Source: Photobacterium arenosum (GTDB lineage: Bacteria > Pseudomonadota > Gammaproteobacteria > Enterobacterales > Vibrionaceae). Taken from it: a stretch of DNA of 64,000 nt. How positions within the stretch are numbered: position 1 is the stretch's first letter; each line of letters starts with the position of its first letter. The position numbers and the translations under genes are program-made. Location: NCBI RefSeq assembly GCF_014841115.1, contig NZ_JACYTP010000017.1, positions 1 to 64,000 of the forward strand, read 5' to 3'. Of this stretch, positions 16,632 to 27,096 are shown in pieces. The notes under the pieces were generated by a model that searched no databases, was not told where the DNA came from, and saw nothing but the letters and a program-made list of their open reading frames with translations.

Positions 16632-19451
16632 ATGACGGACAACTACCAGCAGCTGATCCAGCAGCTTGGCACCCTACTTAATGCCGAGCAGATCATCACA
16701 GATGAAGCCAAGCGCCTCGCCTACGGCACCGATGCCAGCTTCTATCGCCTGATCCCTAAGATAGTGCTTCGCCTGCACAACCAGAATCAGGTCATTGAGG
16801 TTATTCGCGCCTGCGCCGAGCTGGACATTCCCTACACCTACCGCGCCGCAGGCACCAGCCTGTCGGGACAGGCAGTCTCCGATTCGGTACTGATCACCCT
16901 GAGCGATCAGTGGCGAGGCCATCTCATTGAAGACCACGGGCTGAAAATTACCCTGCAACCCGGTGTTATCGGCGCGGATGCTAACCGCTATCTGGCCCCT
17001 TACGGACGCAAGATCGGGCCGGATCCCGCTTCGATCAACACCTGCAAAATTGGCGGGATCGCGGCCAACAATGCCAGTGGTATGTGCTGCGGTACGGCAC
17101 AAAACTCCTATCGCACTGTAGATGGGATGACAGTTGTTCTGACCGATGGCACGGTACTGAACACCCGCGATGAAGAGAGTAAAGCCGCATTCCGCCGCAG
17201 CCATGCCTCATTACTCGGCGATTTGTCTGAACTGAAGAAAGACGTCGACACTCACCCGGCACTGAAAGATAAAATTCAGCATAAGTACCGGCTGAAAAAC
17301 ACCACAGGTTACGCGCTGAATGCACTGACCGATTTCAGTGATCCTATTGATATTCTTGAACATCTGATGATCGGCTCGGAAGGCACGCTGGGCTTTATCT
17401 CCGACATCACTTACAAGACGGTTATCGAGCACCCTCACAAAGCCTCTGCTTTGCTGGTTTTCAGTAATATTGAGCACGCAAGTGAAGCGACCACAGTACT
17501 GGCCACCACCCCTGTCTCCGCCGTCGAAATGATGGACGGTCGCGCGATGCGCTCCGTTGCCGATAAAGCCGGAATGCCCGATTTTATCGCCCATCTGGAT
17601 CTGGAAGCCGCCGCCTTGCTGGTTGAAAGCCGGGCAGGTACGCACGACGAACTGCTCAGTCAGTGCGACGCCATCATGGCCAGTTTGTCGGCGTTTACCA
17701 TTATCGAATCTGTGCCCTTCACCTCTGAGCCGGCCACTGTCAATACACTGTGGGCGATCCGCAAAGGCATGTTCCCCGCCGTGGGAGCGGTACGGGAAAC
17801 CGGCACCACTGTCATCATTGAAGATGTCGCCTTCCCTGTCGCAGATCTGGCTAAAGGCGTTCGTGATCTACAGGCCTTGTTTGCGCAGTTCCGGTATCAC
17901 GAAGCCATCATTTTTGGCCATGCGCTGGAAGGTAATCTGCACTTTGTGTTCACCCAGGGGTTTGATGCTCAGAGTGAAATCGACCGTTACGGTGCCTTTA
18001 TGGATGCCGTCGCCGAGTTGGTGGCCGTCAAGTATCATGGCTCGCTGAAAGCCGAACATGGCACCGGCCGCAACATGGCGCCTTATGTCGAGCTGGAATG
18101 GGGCAAAGAAGGCTACCAGCTGATGCAGCGCATCAAGCGGCTGTTCGATCCGCAAGGGCTGCTGAATCCTGGGGTGATCATCAATGACGATCCGCACGCC
18201 CATCTTCGTCACCTGAAACCCATGCCTGCGGCCGACGAACTGGTGGATCGCTGCATTGAGTGCGGCTTTTGTGAACCTGTCTGTCCGTCGCGGACGCTGT
18301 CTTTATCCCCGCGTCAGCGCATTGTGTTATACCGCGAGCTGCAGCATCGCCATCGCAGCGGAGACTCAGTCGGCGCAAAAGCACTGGAATCTGTCTTTCA
18401 GTATCAGGGCGTTGACACCTGTGCGGCCACAGGGTTGTGTGCCGATCGCTGCCCGGTGGGCATTAACACAGGGGATCTGATCAAAAAACTGCGTACCGAC
18501 AAGTATCAGCGCTTTGCGCCGATTGCGCGCTGGACCGCCGATCACTTCGCCACCACTACCCGCTTAGTGAAAACCGGTCTTGGCGTGGCGCAGTCTGCCC
18601 AGTCTCTGCTTGGTGAGCACAGAATGACAGCGATCAGCAACGCAGCCAGACGCTGGAGCCACAACAGTACACCACAGTGGCTGCCAGAATTACCGGCAGT
18701 CAATCGCCATCAGTTAATTGAAACTGCCGGCAGCAGCCCGGCACACGGCGAGAAAAAAGTGGTATACCTGCCTTCCTGTGCCAGCCGCACTATGGGTCAG
18801 CAACCAGATAACCCGGATCAGCGCCCGCTCACAGAAGTGACGCTGTCACTGATTTCAAAGGCAGGGTTTGATGTTGTTATCCCTCAGGCGGTCAACGATC
18901 TCTGCTGCGGTATGCCCTACGACAGCAAAGGGATGACAGAGCCTGCGGCGCAAAAAAGCCAGCAACTCGAAGACGCGCTCTGGCAAGCCAGTGAACAGGG
19001 CAAATACCCGATTCTGATTGATGCCAGCCCCTGCGCCAAACGCAGTGTGGAAAGTTTCAGCCGGCTGATGAATATTGTCGAGCCTGTTGGGCTGGTACTG
19101 CATTATCTGTTGCCACATCTGGAACTGAAACGTCTGCATGAGACTGTGATGCTGCATATCACGTGCAGCAGCCGCAAAATGGGGCTAGAAGATGACATGC
19201 TGGAACTGGCCAAAGCCTGTGTCAGCACTGTGATAGTGCCGGAGCACATTCAGTGCTGTGGCTGGGCGGGCGATAAAGGATTTAGTATCCCTGAGCTTAA
19301 CGCCGCCTCGCTGGAACCATTGAAGGCTCAGGTTCCGCCAGACTGCCGGCGTGGTTTCAGCAACAGCCGTACCTGCGAAATCGGCCTCTCGCATCACAGT
19401 GGTGTGCCTTATCAGTCGATCTTGTATCTGGTGGATGAAGTCGCCCGTTAG
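16632..19451 (+). CDS. FAD/Fe-S D-lactate dehydrogenase, Dld-II type
   Basis: 939 residues in three parts. An FAD-binding PCMH domain (about 30-270) contains AAGTSLSGQAVSD and GPDPASINTCKIGGIAANNA. An FAD-linked oxidase C-terminal region (about 270-530) contains EAIIFGHALEGNLHF and AEHGTGRNMAPYVE. A ferredoxin plus cysteine-rich region (about 540-939) has CIECGFCEPVCPS and CAATGLCADRCP for two 4Fe-4S clusters, then CCG-type motifs (LCCGMPYDSKG, CCGWAGDKGF). This is the layout of the respiratory D-lactate dehydrogenase Dld-II of Shewanella and of YdiJ-like D-2-hydroxyacid dehydrogenases. It would oxidise D-lactate or a similar acid and pass electrons to quinone. The gene stands alone; the ribosome site is AAGGGCAACT. 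Confidence 0.87.
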   Translation: MTDNYQQLIQQLGTLLNAEQIITDEAKRLAYGTDASFYRLIPKIVLRLHNQNQVIEVIRACAELDIPYTYRAAGTSLSGQAVSDSVLITLSDQWRGHLIEDHGLKITLQPGVIGADANRYLAPYGRKIGPDPASINTCKIGGIAANNASGMCCGTAQNSYRTVDGMTVVLTDGTVLNTRDEESKAAFRRSHASLLGDLSELKKDVDTHPALKDKIQHKYRLKNTTGYALNALTDFSDPIDILEHLMIGSEGTLGFISDITYKTVIEHPHKASALLVFSNIEHASEATTVLATTPVSAVEMMDGRAMRSVADKAGMPDFIAHLDLEAAALLVESRAGTHDELLSQCDAIMASLSAFTIIESVPFTSEPATVNTLWAIRKGMFPAVGAVRETGTTVIIEDVAFPVADLAKGVRDLQALFAQFRYHEAIIFGHALEGNLHFVFTQGFDAQSEIDRYGAFMDAVAELVAVKYHGSLKAEHGTGRNMAPYVELEWGKEGYQLMQRIKRLFDPQGLLNPGVIINDDPHAHLRHLKPMPAADELVDRCIECGFCEPVCPSRTLSLSPRQRIVLYRELQHRHRSGDSVGAKALESVFQYQGVDTCAATGLCADRCPVGINTGDLIKKLRTDKYQRFAPIARWTADHFATTTRLVKTGLGVAQSAQSLLGEHRMTAISNAARRWSHNSTPQWLPELPAVNRHQLIETAGSSPAHGEKKVVYLPSCASRTMGQQPDNPDQRPLTEVTLSLISKAGFDVVIPQAVNDLCCGMPYDSKGMTEPAAQKSQQLEDALWQASEQGKYPILIDASPCAKRSVESFSRLMNIVEPVGLVLHYLLPHLELKRLHETVMLHITCSSRKMGLEDDMLELAKACVSTVIVPEHIQCCGWAGDKGFSIPELNAASLEPLKAQVPPDCRRGFSNSRTCEIGLSHHSGVPYQSILYLVDEVAR

Positions 19452-19620
19452 TACACAGCTGTTAGTACACAAAGGGTGAATACGCAATGAGTCACGGGCC
19501 AGTGAGTACACTGGCCTGCAATATTGTTATCTCGTGCTCAGATCTCAGCATTAAGACAGAAAAAGCAAACCGCTGACACTACTATAAATAGGCCTTTAGG
19601 TCTTACACAGTACGAAAAAA

Positions 19621-19650
19621 CCCGCCAGTAATTTTATTGGCGGGTTTCTT
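19621..19650. terminator. bidirectional terminator between dld and the chemoreceptor gene
   Basis: CCCGCCA (19621-19627) pairs with TGGCGGG (19638-19644). It is preceded by six A and followed by a T-rich tract, so it can stop transcription from both sides. Confidence 0.8.
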
Positions 19651-19708
19651 ATTTTTTATTAACTTTCAATACATTAACTTTCAATACGTTGTTCTATTGC
19701 TGCTTCTT

Positions 19709-21373
19709 TTAGCTGGCCTTGATGCTGTGACCTTCACTCGCATTGGCTACCTGAAAAAAGCTGACCTGCTCAACCACTTCCTGGCTGACACGGTGCATGT
19801 CATCGCTGCATTGTACCGTTTCAGAGGCGATAGACGAGGTCTTATCCGACAACGCCTGCACCGTATGAATATTCTGGCTGATATCGGCGGCAACCGCGCT
19901 CTGCTCTTCCGCTGCCGTCGCAATCTGCTGAGTCTGCTCATTAACCTGATTGATCATGTTCATGATGTCTGCCAGTAACTGATTGGTTTCTGACATCCTC
20001 GCTTCGGCCTGATCGGCTTCTGTGGTGCTGTCTGCCATCATGTCAACCGCGCTGCTGCAGGCTTGTTGCAGCTGAGCCAGCATCTGCTCAATTTCGTTGA
20101 CAGAAGTTTGTGAGCGCTGCGCCAGGCCGCGCACTTCATCGGCCACAACAGCAAAGCCCCGTCCCTGTTCACCGGCCCGGGCTGCTTCAATCGCCGCGTT
20201 CAGGGCCAGCAGGTTGGTCTGTTCAGCAATACCGCGTATCACTTCCAGAATACTTTCAATCTTGCGGGATTCGCCATGCAGCTCATTAACGACGCCCGAG
20301 GTATCTTGCAAGGTGGCAACCAGCCGCTGAACCACAGACTGGGTGTGCTCAGAAGATTCAATGCCCCTTTCCGCCAGTCCCATCATCTGATCAGATGCTC
20401 TGGCTGAATCTGAGGTATTGACCGCAATACTCTTACTGGTTGTCGAGAGCTCTTCAATCGCCGTCACGGCCTGAATGGTATGCTCTGATACCTCACCCGC
20501 CGCAACCTGAATATTGTTATTGGCATCTTGTAAAATACGGCTGTTCTCGGTCACCAGTGTGCTGGAGCGCACTATGCCTGCAACTGTACTGTTCAGACGG
20601 TTGACTGTGCTGTCAATCGCGCTGCTCAGCTGGGCCACTTCGTCTGTCCCTTTAACATTGGACAGCACATCCAGATGGCCGCTGGCCAGGGCTTCGGCTG
20701 TTGCCTTAACCCGGCTGATCCCGCCAACCAGACCTCGCGCAATCCAGTGGCTCAATACAAACGCAATCAGCACCGACAGGATAATGGAGATATAAAAGAC
20801 AGTATTAGCGGTTTTAATTGACTGCAAGGTATCCTGATTGGCCTGAATCGCCATCTGAGCACTGGCCTGCTGGATTTTATCGAACTGCAGATTCAGGGCT
20901 TCATAGCTGTCAACAAAGGCTCTGAATACTGGATAAGGTGCCTGATGGTTAGGTGCTGATTCCATATCCGACACAAACTGAAGCGTATTGGCCTGGTAGG
21001 TCGATAACTTTTGCTCAAAGTCCGCCAACATCTGAGGGTCACCGTTGTAGTCTTGCTTCAGCTCTTTCACCAGTTCCGGGGTGATCGCACTGTTTTTATC
21101 GACAATCGCATTAAATTCAGGCACTTGTTCATACAACCCCAGAAGGTACACCACCTGCAGCCCCCTGACATTACCGATAATATCGGCCTGCGCCTGGCGA
21201 ATCTGGCTGATTAATTGCGACACTTTATAGTTATGCTGGTAAAACTCACTGAAATTACTGCCAATACGGTCATTAGCTGATTTAATGAATAACATTGCAA
21301 TCACGAACATCAGTGAGACTGCACCACCTAAAACCAAAATTTTATTGCGGATTGAGAAATGACTAAGCTGCAT
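19709..21373 (-). CDS. methyl-accepting chemotaxis protein
   Basis: 554 residues. A membrane segment near the start ([20 protein letters not shown]), a four-helix periplasmic ligand domain (about 40-190), a second segment ([19 protein letters not shown]), a HAMP domain (about 215-270) and the signalling hairpin. The tip reads [20 protein letters not shown] followed by [19 protein letters not shown], the strongly conserved MCP contact region. It feeds the CheA/CheW system at the inner membrane; the ligand is unknown. The start [11 protein letters not shown] was preferred to a GTG 14 codons earlier, because neither has a strong ribosome site and this one fits the usual short cytoplasmic lead. 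No pentapeptide tether is seen at the end. Confidence 0.92.
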   Translation of the reverse strand: MQLSHFSIRNKILVLGGAVSLMFVIAMLFIKSANDRIGSNFSEFYQHNYKVSQLISQIRQAQADIIGNVRGLQVVYLLGLYEQVPEFNAIVDKNSAITPELVKELKQDYNGDPQMLADFEQKLSTYQANTLQFVSDMESAPNHQAPYPVFRAFVDSYEALNLQFDKIQQASAQMAIQANQDTLQSIKTANTVFYISIILSVLIAFVLSHWIARGLVGGISRVKATAEALASGHLDVLSNVKGTDEVAQLSSAIDSTVNRLNSTVAGIVRSSTLVTENSRILQDANNNIQVAAGEVSEHTIQAVTAIEELSTTSKSIAVNTSDSARASDQMMGLAERGIESSEHTQSVVQRLVATLQDTSGVVNELHGESRKIESILEVIRGIAEQTNLLALNAAIEAARAGEQGRGFAVVADEVRGLAQRSQTSVNEIEQMLAQLQQACSSAVDMMADSTTEADQAEARMSETNQLLADIMNMINQVNEQTQQIATAAEEQSAVAADISQNIHTVQALSDKTSSIASETVQCSDDMHRVSQEVVEQVSFFQVANASEGHSIKAS

Positions 21374-21596
21374 TGACGCGCCCCAAACAACGATTTGATG
21401 TAATTTTGTCCTCACTATTCACAAAAAGAAAAATAAAGGCAAATAAATGCCACGAGGGAATGACAGAATGCTACTCAAGCTCAAATTTTTGCATAAATAG
21501 TACAAATATATTTAATTCTGACTTGCAAGTCAGTAAAACTCCTGCCTGAAAAATTTCATGCCCCGAAGAATAAATATTCGCTGTTCAGGCAAAGAA

Positions 21597-21617
21597 AAAG
21601 CCGCAGGTTCTGCGGCT
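21597..21617 (-). terminator. terminator of the PEP-CTERM gene
   Basis: On the minus strand AGCCGCAG-AAC-CTGCGGCT is followed by TTTTCTTTG, just past the stop codon. Confidence 0.8.
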
Positions 21618-21630
21618 GGATGAGATTGGG

Positions 21631-22431
21631 TTATGAGCTGAGATTCTGCCGTTGATTCTGCCGTTTACGGCGGCGTATCATGGCAATGCCAGCCAGCACT
21701 GTACCCAGAATGGCAACACTGGCGGGTTCTGGTACCGGCACCTCAGTCAGTGCAGAGATATTAGCCTGAATGAAAGCCTGATTGGTGCTTTGCTCAACGG
21801 TTTCAAACCGATCAGCAAATAGACCGTTGACCAGAAAACCCTGAATGTTCACCGTATACTGGATGCCGTTTACGGTAGTGACATCCGTGAACTGCGAGGT
21901 GGATACCGTAATGATGTCCGCACAGCCGTTCACGTTTACCCCAACGCCATTCGCTTCCCCGTTCGCGCAGGGATCCGCGCTGTTGCTGGTCTCGTTATGG
22001 GTAAAGTTAAACACAAACTGCACATCCACCGGCGTTCCGCCGTCAATAGACACTGTCGTGCTCAGTTGCAAATCGACACTTTGCAGGCTGGCACCTGAGC
22101 TCAGAATGACATTATTTAAATGGGTAAAAGTCCCCAGCTGAAAATCATCGCTGGTGCCGGTATCTGTATCAAACGTGGTGTCGAAGCTGGCTGCAGAGGC
22201 AAAATCATAGCCGCTCTGCGGACCCGAAGACGGCGATGGCAGCCCCCAGCGTAACATAGGGTTATCCGTCGCATTGCCGATCGTCATTGGCTGACCACTG
22301 CCGGAATCTGCCACCGCGTTAACCCAGGAACCCGTAAATGCGCCAAACTCAACAGTGACTAATGCGGCATTGACATGAGCACTTGCCAGCATCGCCAGAC
22401 TGAACATCGTTATTTTTGTCACAGGTTTCAT
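21631..22431 (-). CDS. PEP-CTERM surface/exported protein
   Basis: 266 residues: signal peptide (MKPVTKITMFSLAMLASAHVNA), a beta-rich acidic body with Thr/Ser/Gly-rich strands, and a classic PEP-CTERM tail in the order VPEPAS, hydrophobic helix (VAILGTVLAGIAMI), then basic RRRKRQNQRQ. Such tails direct export and processing by an exosortase, normally in strains that make an extracellular polysaccharide. No exosortase gene is in the window. Two cysteines (DPCANG, NGCADI) may form a disulfide. The start is at the signal peptide, behind GGGGGTGTG. Function of the body is unknown. Confidence 0.85.
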   Translation of the reverse strand: MKPVTKITMFSLAMLASAHVNAALVTVEFGAFTGSWVNAVADSGSGQPMTIGNATDNPMLRWGLPSPSSGPQSGYDFASAASFDTTFDTDTGTSDDFQLGTFTHLNNVILSSGASLQSVDLQLSTTVSIDGGTPVDVQFVFNFTHNETSNSADPCANGEANGVGVNVNGCADIITVSTSQFTDVTTVNGIQYTVNIQGFLVNGLFADRFETVEQSTNQAFIQANISALTEVPVPEPASVAILGTVLAGIAMIRRRKRQNQRQNLSS

Positions 22432-22682
22432 TACACACCCCCAACCCAACTTTATTGTCGTTTTTGTGTTCGTGCAGGAGTGCTTCAAGTTCTGTGCCAT
22501 CGCAGCCTGAACGAAAAACAGCGCAGTAACGGAAGCGGAACTTTTCAGGAAATGACCTCAGTAAATCAAGGCTATAGCGCTCACCAAGCTGTGTGGGGAT
22601 TTTCCGGGTAATTTTGCGTTTTTTTCATACCTGCTTGCCCAGAACCCTTTACGTCTTGCTGTGTAAAAAAAGGTGACACCGG

Positions 22683-22764
22683 GATACCTGACCCTCATCT
22701 GCCATGGCAGACCCGCGGCTCAAGTGAGAAATGCCTTCCATAATTCATCATGCAGTCAGGTATC
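22683..22764. repeat. inverted repeat enclosing a 14-bp palindrome
   Basis: GATACCTGAC (22683-22692) is matched perfectly by GTCAGGTATC (22755-22764). Inside the loop TCTGCCATGGCAGA (22698-22711) is itself a perfect palindrome. It lies in the 540-base gap between the PEP-CTERM gene and pstS, upstream of the Pho box. It may be a structured RNA or a small repeat; no known family was recognised. Confidence 0.4.
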
Positions 22765-22879
22765 ATTTATACCTCATGAGTATTATTGATAGCCTTTCAT
22801 CAGTCTACGATTTCACATTAACTGCAATTATTGATGTATATCAGCCACTTAGTTTCATCTTCATAGAGTGTTCAACAAA

Positions 22880-22908
22880 CTGCAACAAACCTGTCATAAA
22901 ACTCTCCT
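22880..22908 (+). promoter_or_regulatory. Pho box upstream of pstS
   Basis: Three heptamers recur at an 11-base period: CTGCAAC (22880), CTGTCAT (22891) and CTCTCCT (22902). The central one is an exact PhoB half-site and CTGTCATAAAACTCTCCT matches the Pho box consensus well. It lies 66 bases before the pstS start codon, so the operon is probably induced by PhoB under phosphate limitation. Confidence 0.75.
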
Positions 22909-22973
22909 AACCTGTGCCTCGTTCGTTAAACAACTGATTGGCAATTCCGCCAAATTCGAAAGGATATGGAAAA

Positions 22974-23792
22974 ATGAAAGCAAAGGTTATCGGTGCTATC
23001 ACACTGGCTGGCTCAATGATGTTTAACCCGGCTATGGCGGCTGAAACAGTTTCTGTCGTTGGTTCGAACTCGGTGACACCACTCATGGAAGTGCTGGGCG
23101 AAACTTACACTAAAACTCACGACGTTGTGGTAGAAGTTCAGGGGCCGGGTTCTTCTGCCGGTATCCGTACTGCTCACGACGGTTCTGCTGACCTGGGCAT
23201 GAGCTCTCGTGATCTGAAATCATCTGAAAAAGCGTCTGACATTACCGAAGTAGTGATTGCCCGTGACGGTATCGCTGTTGTTGTGAACAACTCCAACCCG
23301 GTAAAAGACCTGAGCAAAGAGCAGGTTTCTCAAATTTATAAAGGCGAAATCACCAACTGGAAACAAGTAGGCGGTGAAGACAAGCCTATCGTTGTAGCTA
23401 CCCGTGATACCGCTTCAGGCACCCGTGGTGCATTCGAAGACATCATGTCTCTGAAGCGTAAAATCAACGGTAAAACCGTTACTGCTATCTCTCAGCGTGC
23501 TCAGGTGGCCAGCGGTAACGGCCAGCTGAAAACCATGGTAGCCAGCAACCCGTTCGCTATTGGTTACATCTCGCTAGGTTCAGTCGATGACTCTGTTAAA
23601 CCTTTGTCCATCGAAGGCCACACACCATCAGTTGAAGCAATCAAATCCGGTGATTACGGCGTACAACGCCCATTCCTGGTGCTTTACAAAGACGGTCGCC
23701 CATCTAAAGAAGCTCTGGAATTCCTGAACTGGATTAAAACTGCAGATGCTCAGGCATTGGTTGCCAAAGAAGGCTACGTTTCTATCCTGTAA
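22974..23792 (+). CDS. pstS: phosphate-binding periplasmic protein
   Basis: 272 residues with a signal peptide (ending NPAMAAETV) and a PBP-like fold typical of the short PstS group. Phosphate-binding segments are VVGSNSVTPLME, GPGSSAGI, MSSRDLKSSE and RDTASGTRGAFED. It captures phosphate in the periplasm for PstCAB. The ATG was chosen for its signal peptide and AGGA site; a longer frame lacks both. It is the first gene of the pst operon and is followed by an attenuator-like hairpin. Confidence 0.95.
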   Translation: MKAKVIGAITLAGSMMFNPAMAAETVSVVGSNSVTPLMEVLGETYTKTHDVVVEVQGPGSSAGIRTAHDGSADLGMSSRDLKSSEKASDITEVVIARDGIAVVVNNSNPVKDLSKEQVSQIYKGEITNWKQVGGEDKPIVVATRDTASGTRGAFEDIMSLKRKINGKTVTAISQRAQVASGNGQLKTMVASNPFAIGYISLGSVDDSVKPLSIEGHTPSVEAIKSGDYGVQRPFLVLYKDGRPSKEALEFLNWIKTADAQALVAKEGYVSIL

Positions 23793-23808
23793 TTTTTCTT
23801 AGTGACTT

Positions 23809-23840
23809 ACCTGCCCATATTTTTGGGCAGGTTTATTTAT
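23809..23840 (+). terminator. hairpin after pstS, probable partial terminator
   Basis: ACCTGCCCA (23809-23817) pairs with TGGGCAGGT (23824-23832), followed by TTATTTATT. It lies 17 bases after the pstS stop and before pstC. A weak terminator here would give more binding protein than permease, as in many ABC operons. Confidence 0.7.
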
Positions 23841-23885
23841 TCGCAGCAACTGAACCTGCTGTTCAGTGTCTGGAGTAACGTTCAA

Positions 23886-24800
23886 ATGACCATCGCCAAT
23901 AATTACGATAACGCCGACAAGAAAAATGCCGCGCTCGCCGCTGCAGATAAAATTGACTGGCGTGAACTCTTTTTTAAATACCTGTTTCTTTCCAGTGCCG
24001 CTATCGGCATTTTGTCTCTGATTACTATCGGCTATTTCATTTTCCGTGAAGGCTATGCGGCTTTCGCTGAAGCCGGTTTCTCCGGCATTGTGCTGGGTGA
24101 CGAATGGTTACCACCTGCCTTGTTCGGCATCTTCCCTATGATCGTCGCTTCTGTGGTTTCTACCGCAGGTGCTGTGATTGTCGGTGTGCCGATTGGTGTG
24201 ATGACCGCGATTTTTATCGCTGAAGTAGCTCCCAAGCGCCTGGCCGACATCATTCGCCCTATGGTTGAACTGCTGGCGGGTATCCCCTCTGTGGTTTACG
24301 GTTTCTTCGGTCTGGTGATTATCGTTCCTCTGATCCAGAACGTATTTAATGTACCGGCGGGTAACACGGTGCTGGCGGGTATCATAGTACTGGCAGTCAT
24401 GATTCTGCCCACAGTGATCACTGTGTCTGAAACCTCCATTCGAGCTGTGCCGCGCAGCTATAAAGAAGGCTCGCTGGCGCTGGGTGCATCGCATATTTTC
24501 ACCATTTTCAAACTGCTGGTACCGGCTGCGCGTTCCGGCATTATGACGGGCGTTATTCTGGGTATCGCACGTGCATTAGGTGAAACCATGGCCATCATCA
24601 TGGTGATGGGTAACTCCCCGGCTATGCCTGAGGGCATTCTGGATTCAGCACGTACCCTCACCGCCAATATCGCGATTGAAATGTCGTACGCCACCGGTAT
24701 TCACGCCAGCGCCCTGTATGCCACAGGTATTGTTCTGCTGGTGTTCATCATGATGCTGAATGCTGCCCTGCTCTACCTGAACCGTGAGCGCGCGAGGTAA
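23886..24800 (+). CDS. pstC: phosphate ABC transporter permease PstC
   Basis: 304 residues with six predicted membrane segments and the ABC permease loop EGSLALGASHIFTIFKLLVP (EAA motif). The segment ELLAGIPSVVYGFFGL is characteristic of Pst permeases. It pairs with PstA to form the inner-membrane channel. The chosen ATG has GGAG upstream; the longer frame starts inside the attenuator hairpin. Confidence 0.95.
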   Translation: MTIANNYDNADKKNAALAAADKIDWRELFFKYLFLSSAAIGILSLITIGYFIFREGYAAFAEAGFSGIVLGDEWLPPALFGIFPMIVASVVSTAGAVIVGVPIGVMTAIFIAEVAPKRLADIIRPMVELLAGIPSVVYGFFGLVIIVPLIQNVFNVPAGNTVLAGIIVLAVMILPTVITVSETSIRAVPRSYKEGSLALGASHIFTIFKLLVPAARSGIMTGVILGIARALGETMAIIMVMGNSPAMPEGILDSARTLTANIAIEMSYATGIHASALYATGIVLLVFIMMLNAALLYLNRERAR

Positions 24801-24805
24801 TCACA

Positions 24806-25690
24806 ATGACCCTATCAACAAACACACATTTGCAGGCAAGTAACCCTGCCAGACAGCAACTTAAAGACAAAATCTACCTCAGTGTGATCTGGACCTCGGC
24901 CACGGTAACGGTCGGCTTCCTGCTGTGGGTCGTCTGGTACATTCTGAGCAACGGCCTTGCCTACGTCGACTGGACATTTATCTCCAGCAACTATACAACG
25001 CTGGACGAGGAGTCGGGCATCTGGCCGATGATCGTTGCCACGCTGTACATGGTGCTGGCGTCAATTCTGGTTGCCGCGCCCATGGGGATCATGACCGCAA
25101 TATACCTGACAGAATATGCAAAAGTCGGCAGTCGGCTGGTGAAAGTGATCCGCTTCTGTACCGAGTCACTGGCGGGTATTCCTTCTATTATTTACGGCCT
25201 GTTCGGTATGACTTTCTTTGTGGTCGTGCTTGGCTTTGGCTTCTCGATTTTGTCTGGTGCCCTGACACTGAGCATTCTGATTCTGCCCGTGATCATCCGC
25301 ACCACAGAAGAAGCCTTGATGGCGGTGCCGCAAACTTACCGTGAAGGGTCTTACGGACTGGGCGCATCCAAAATTTACACCATCTGGCGCCTGATATTGC
25401 CAAGCGCAATGCCAGGCATAGTCACTTCTATCATCCTCAGTGTAGGTCGTGTTATCGGTGAATCGGCACCGGTATTCATGACAGCAGGCATGGTGGCACG
25501 TCTTCCGGAGAGTCTGCTTGATTCCGGCCGGACACTCACCGTGCACCTGTACAAGCTGACTCAGGAACTCTACACCATTCACGAATGGCATCAGGCTTAC
25601 GCCACTGCCACGATTCTGATTGTGATTGTTCTGATCATCAACCTGTGCACCAAACTGCTTGCCAAACGTTTTAACACTGCGACTTACTGA
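24806..25690 (+). CDS. pstA: phosphate ABC transporter permease PstA
   Basis: 294 residues, six membrane segments, with the family segments [16 protein letters not shown] and the EAA-type loop [20 protein letters not shown]. It starts five bases after the pstC stop behind GAGGTAATC, so the two permeases are translated together. Confidence 0.95.
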   Translation: MTLSTNTHLQASNPARQQLKDKIYLSVIWTSATVTVGFLLWVVWYILSNGLAYVDWTFISSNYTTLDEESGIWPMIVATLYMVLASILVAAPMGIMTAIYLTEYAKVGSRLVKVIRFCTESLAGIPSIIYGLFGMTFFVVVLGFGFSILSGALTLSILILPVIIRTTEEALMAVPQTYREGSYGLGASKIYTIWRLILPSAMPGIVTSIILSVGRVIGESAPVFMTAGMVARLPESLLDSGRTLTVHLYKLTQELYTIHEWHQAYATATILIVIVLIINLCTKLLAKRFNTATY

Positions 25691-25707
25691 TTTCGGGGAA
25701 ACACATT

Positions 25708-26457
25708 ATGAACAAATTTAATATTGAAAATCTGGATCTGTTTTACGGCGACAACCAGGCACTGAAAAAAATCAATCTGCCGATTCCTAATCGCCAGGTG
25801 ACAGCATTAATCGGCCCGTCCGGTTGCGGTAAATCTACGCTTTTGCGCTGCCTTAACCGCATGAATGACCTGATTGAAGGTGTGAAGATCAAAGGCAAAC
25901 TGTCGATGGACGGAGAAGACGTTTACGGCAACATAGACGTTTCCAGACTGCGCATTAAGGTGGGTATGGTGTTCCAGAAGCCTAACCCCTTCCCGATGAG
26001 CATATACGAGAACGTGGCTTACGGCCTGCGTGCTCAGGGTGTGACCGACAAAAAACGTCTGGATGAAGTGGTAGAGCAATCGCTGCGCGGTGCCGCATTG
26101 TGGGATGAAGTGAAAGATCGCCTGAAATCACACGCCTTCGGTCTGTCTGGTGGTCAGCAGCAGCGTCTGTGTATCGCCCGTACCATCGCTATGGAGCCTG
26201 AGGTCATTTTAATGGATGAACCAACCTCAGCGCTGGATCCGATTGCGACCAAGAAAATTGAAGATCTGATGGAGTCTCTGAAAAAGAACTTCACTATCGT
26301 TATCGTCACTCACTCTATGCAGCAGGCACGCCGAATTTCAGATCGTACCGCCTTCTTCCTGATGGGTGAGCTGGTCGAACACGATGATACTTATGCGCTG
26401 TTCAACAGTCCGCGTGATGACCGTACCCGCGGCTATGTGAACGGCGACTTCGGCTAA
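25708..26457 (+). CDS. pstB: phosphate ABC transporter ATPase PstB
   Basis: 249 residues with Walker [11 protein letters not shown]-loop [10 protein letters not shown], signature LSGGQQQR, Walker [14 protein letters not shown] and the switch His in VTHSM. It powers phosphate import. It follows pstA by 17 bases with GGGGAAA. No phoU follows; the operon ends with a strong terminator. Confidence 0.96.
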   Translation: MNKFNIENLDLFYGDNQALKKINLPIPNRQVTALIGPSGCGKSTLLRCLNRMNDLIEGVKIKGKLSMDGEDVYGNIDVSRLRIKVGMVFQKPNPFPMSIYENVAYGLRAQGVTDKKRLDEVVEQSLRGAALWDEVKDRLKSHAFGLSGGQQQRLCIARTIAMEPEVILMDEPTSALDPIATKKIEDLMESLKKNFTIVIVTHSMQQARRISDRTAFFLMGELVEHDDTYALFNSPRDDRTRGYVNGDFG

Positions 26458-26556
26458 GCCTGGATTCCAGACGGCATAGGCATGCCGTGAAATCCGGCCG
26501 GCCCCGACACAACAGATACCCGAAACGACAGATAATAAAAGCGATGGTAAGTACTT

Positions 26557-26582
26557 GCCCCCAACCTTGGGGGCTTTTTTTT
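26557..26582 (+). terminator. strong terminator of the pst operon
   Basis: GCCCCCAA (26557-26564) pairs with TTGGGGGC (26567-26574), followed by eight T. Confidence 0.9.
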
Positions 26583-26694
26583 GCTCTTTTTTTACCCATT
26601 CCTGACATTTCACACAACAGCCGGATTTACACTCAAATGAACACTGATTAATTCTATTGGCGCCGGACATTCAGGCCAAGGTCAGACAGGTGAG

Positions 26695-27075
26695 ATGATG
26701 CAAAAGAATCATGAAATTTCACATGCTAAATCCTGGATTCACAAACTCGCAGCAATGGATGCTCACCCCAAACTCACTGGTATTCTGCAATCTTCGCGGA
26801 TCATGACGCAACAGTATGCCGCCTTTTGCCGTTTACATAACCTGATGGCCTTTACCTATTCACAAAATGGCCACCAGCAGCTGCTTGCAGACACCCTTGC
26901 GGCTTCAGGATGCGACACCCTCATCTGTGATCAGCGCCACTACCCTGCACTCTGGTATATGCTGCATCAGATTAACCGGCCTATGCTGATCATTCTGAAT
27001 CAGGAAATGTGGACGCCGGACTGGTGCTGGCAATTTGATCATCATCAGTTCCTTTGCCAGCAGGATTTGCTCTGA
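26695..27075 (+). CDS. conserved-looking hypothetical protein, 126 residues
   Basis: A soluble protein rich in His, Gln and Trp, with an alpha/beta feel: LLADTLAASGCDTLICDQRH and NRPMLIILNQEMWTPDWCWQ. It has no signal peptide, membrane segment or recognised motif. An AGGTGAG site lies just before two adjacent ATG codons, either of which could start it. A SulA-like fold was considered because of its size and Leu/Gln content, but no LexA box is present upstream. Function unknown. Confidence 0.55.
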   Translation: MMQKNHEISHAKSWIHKLAAMDAHPKLTGILQSSRIMTQQYAAFCRLHNLMAFTYSQNGHQQLLADTLAASGCDTLICDQRHYPALWYMLHQINRPMLIILNQEMWTPDWCWQFDHHQFLCQQDLL

Positions 27076-27096
27076 CCTCACCCACAACGGTTAGCA

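Noticed and set aside
26695..27075. SulA cell-division inhibitor
   Set aside because: Size is near but the FtsZ-binding motifs are not seen and no LexA box lies upstream.
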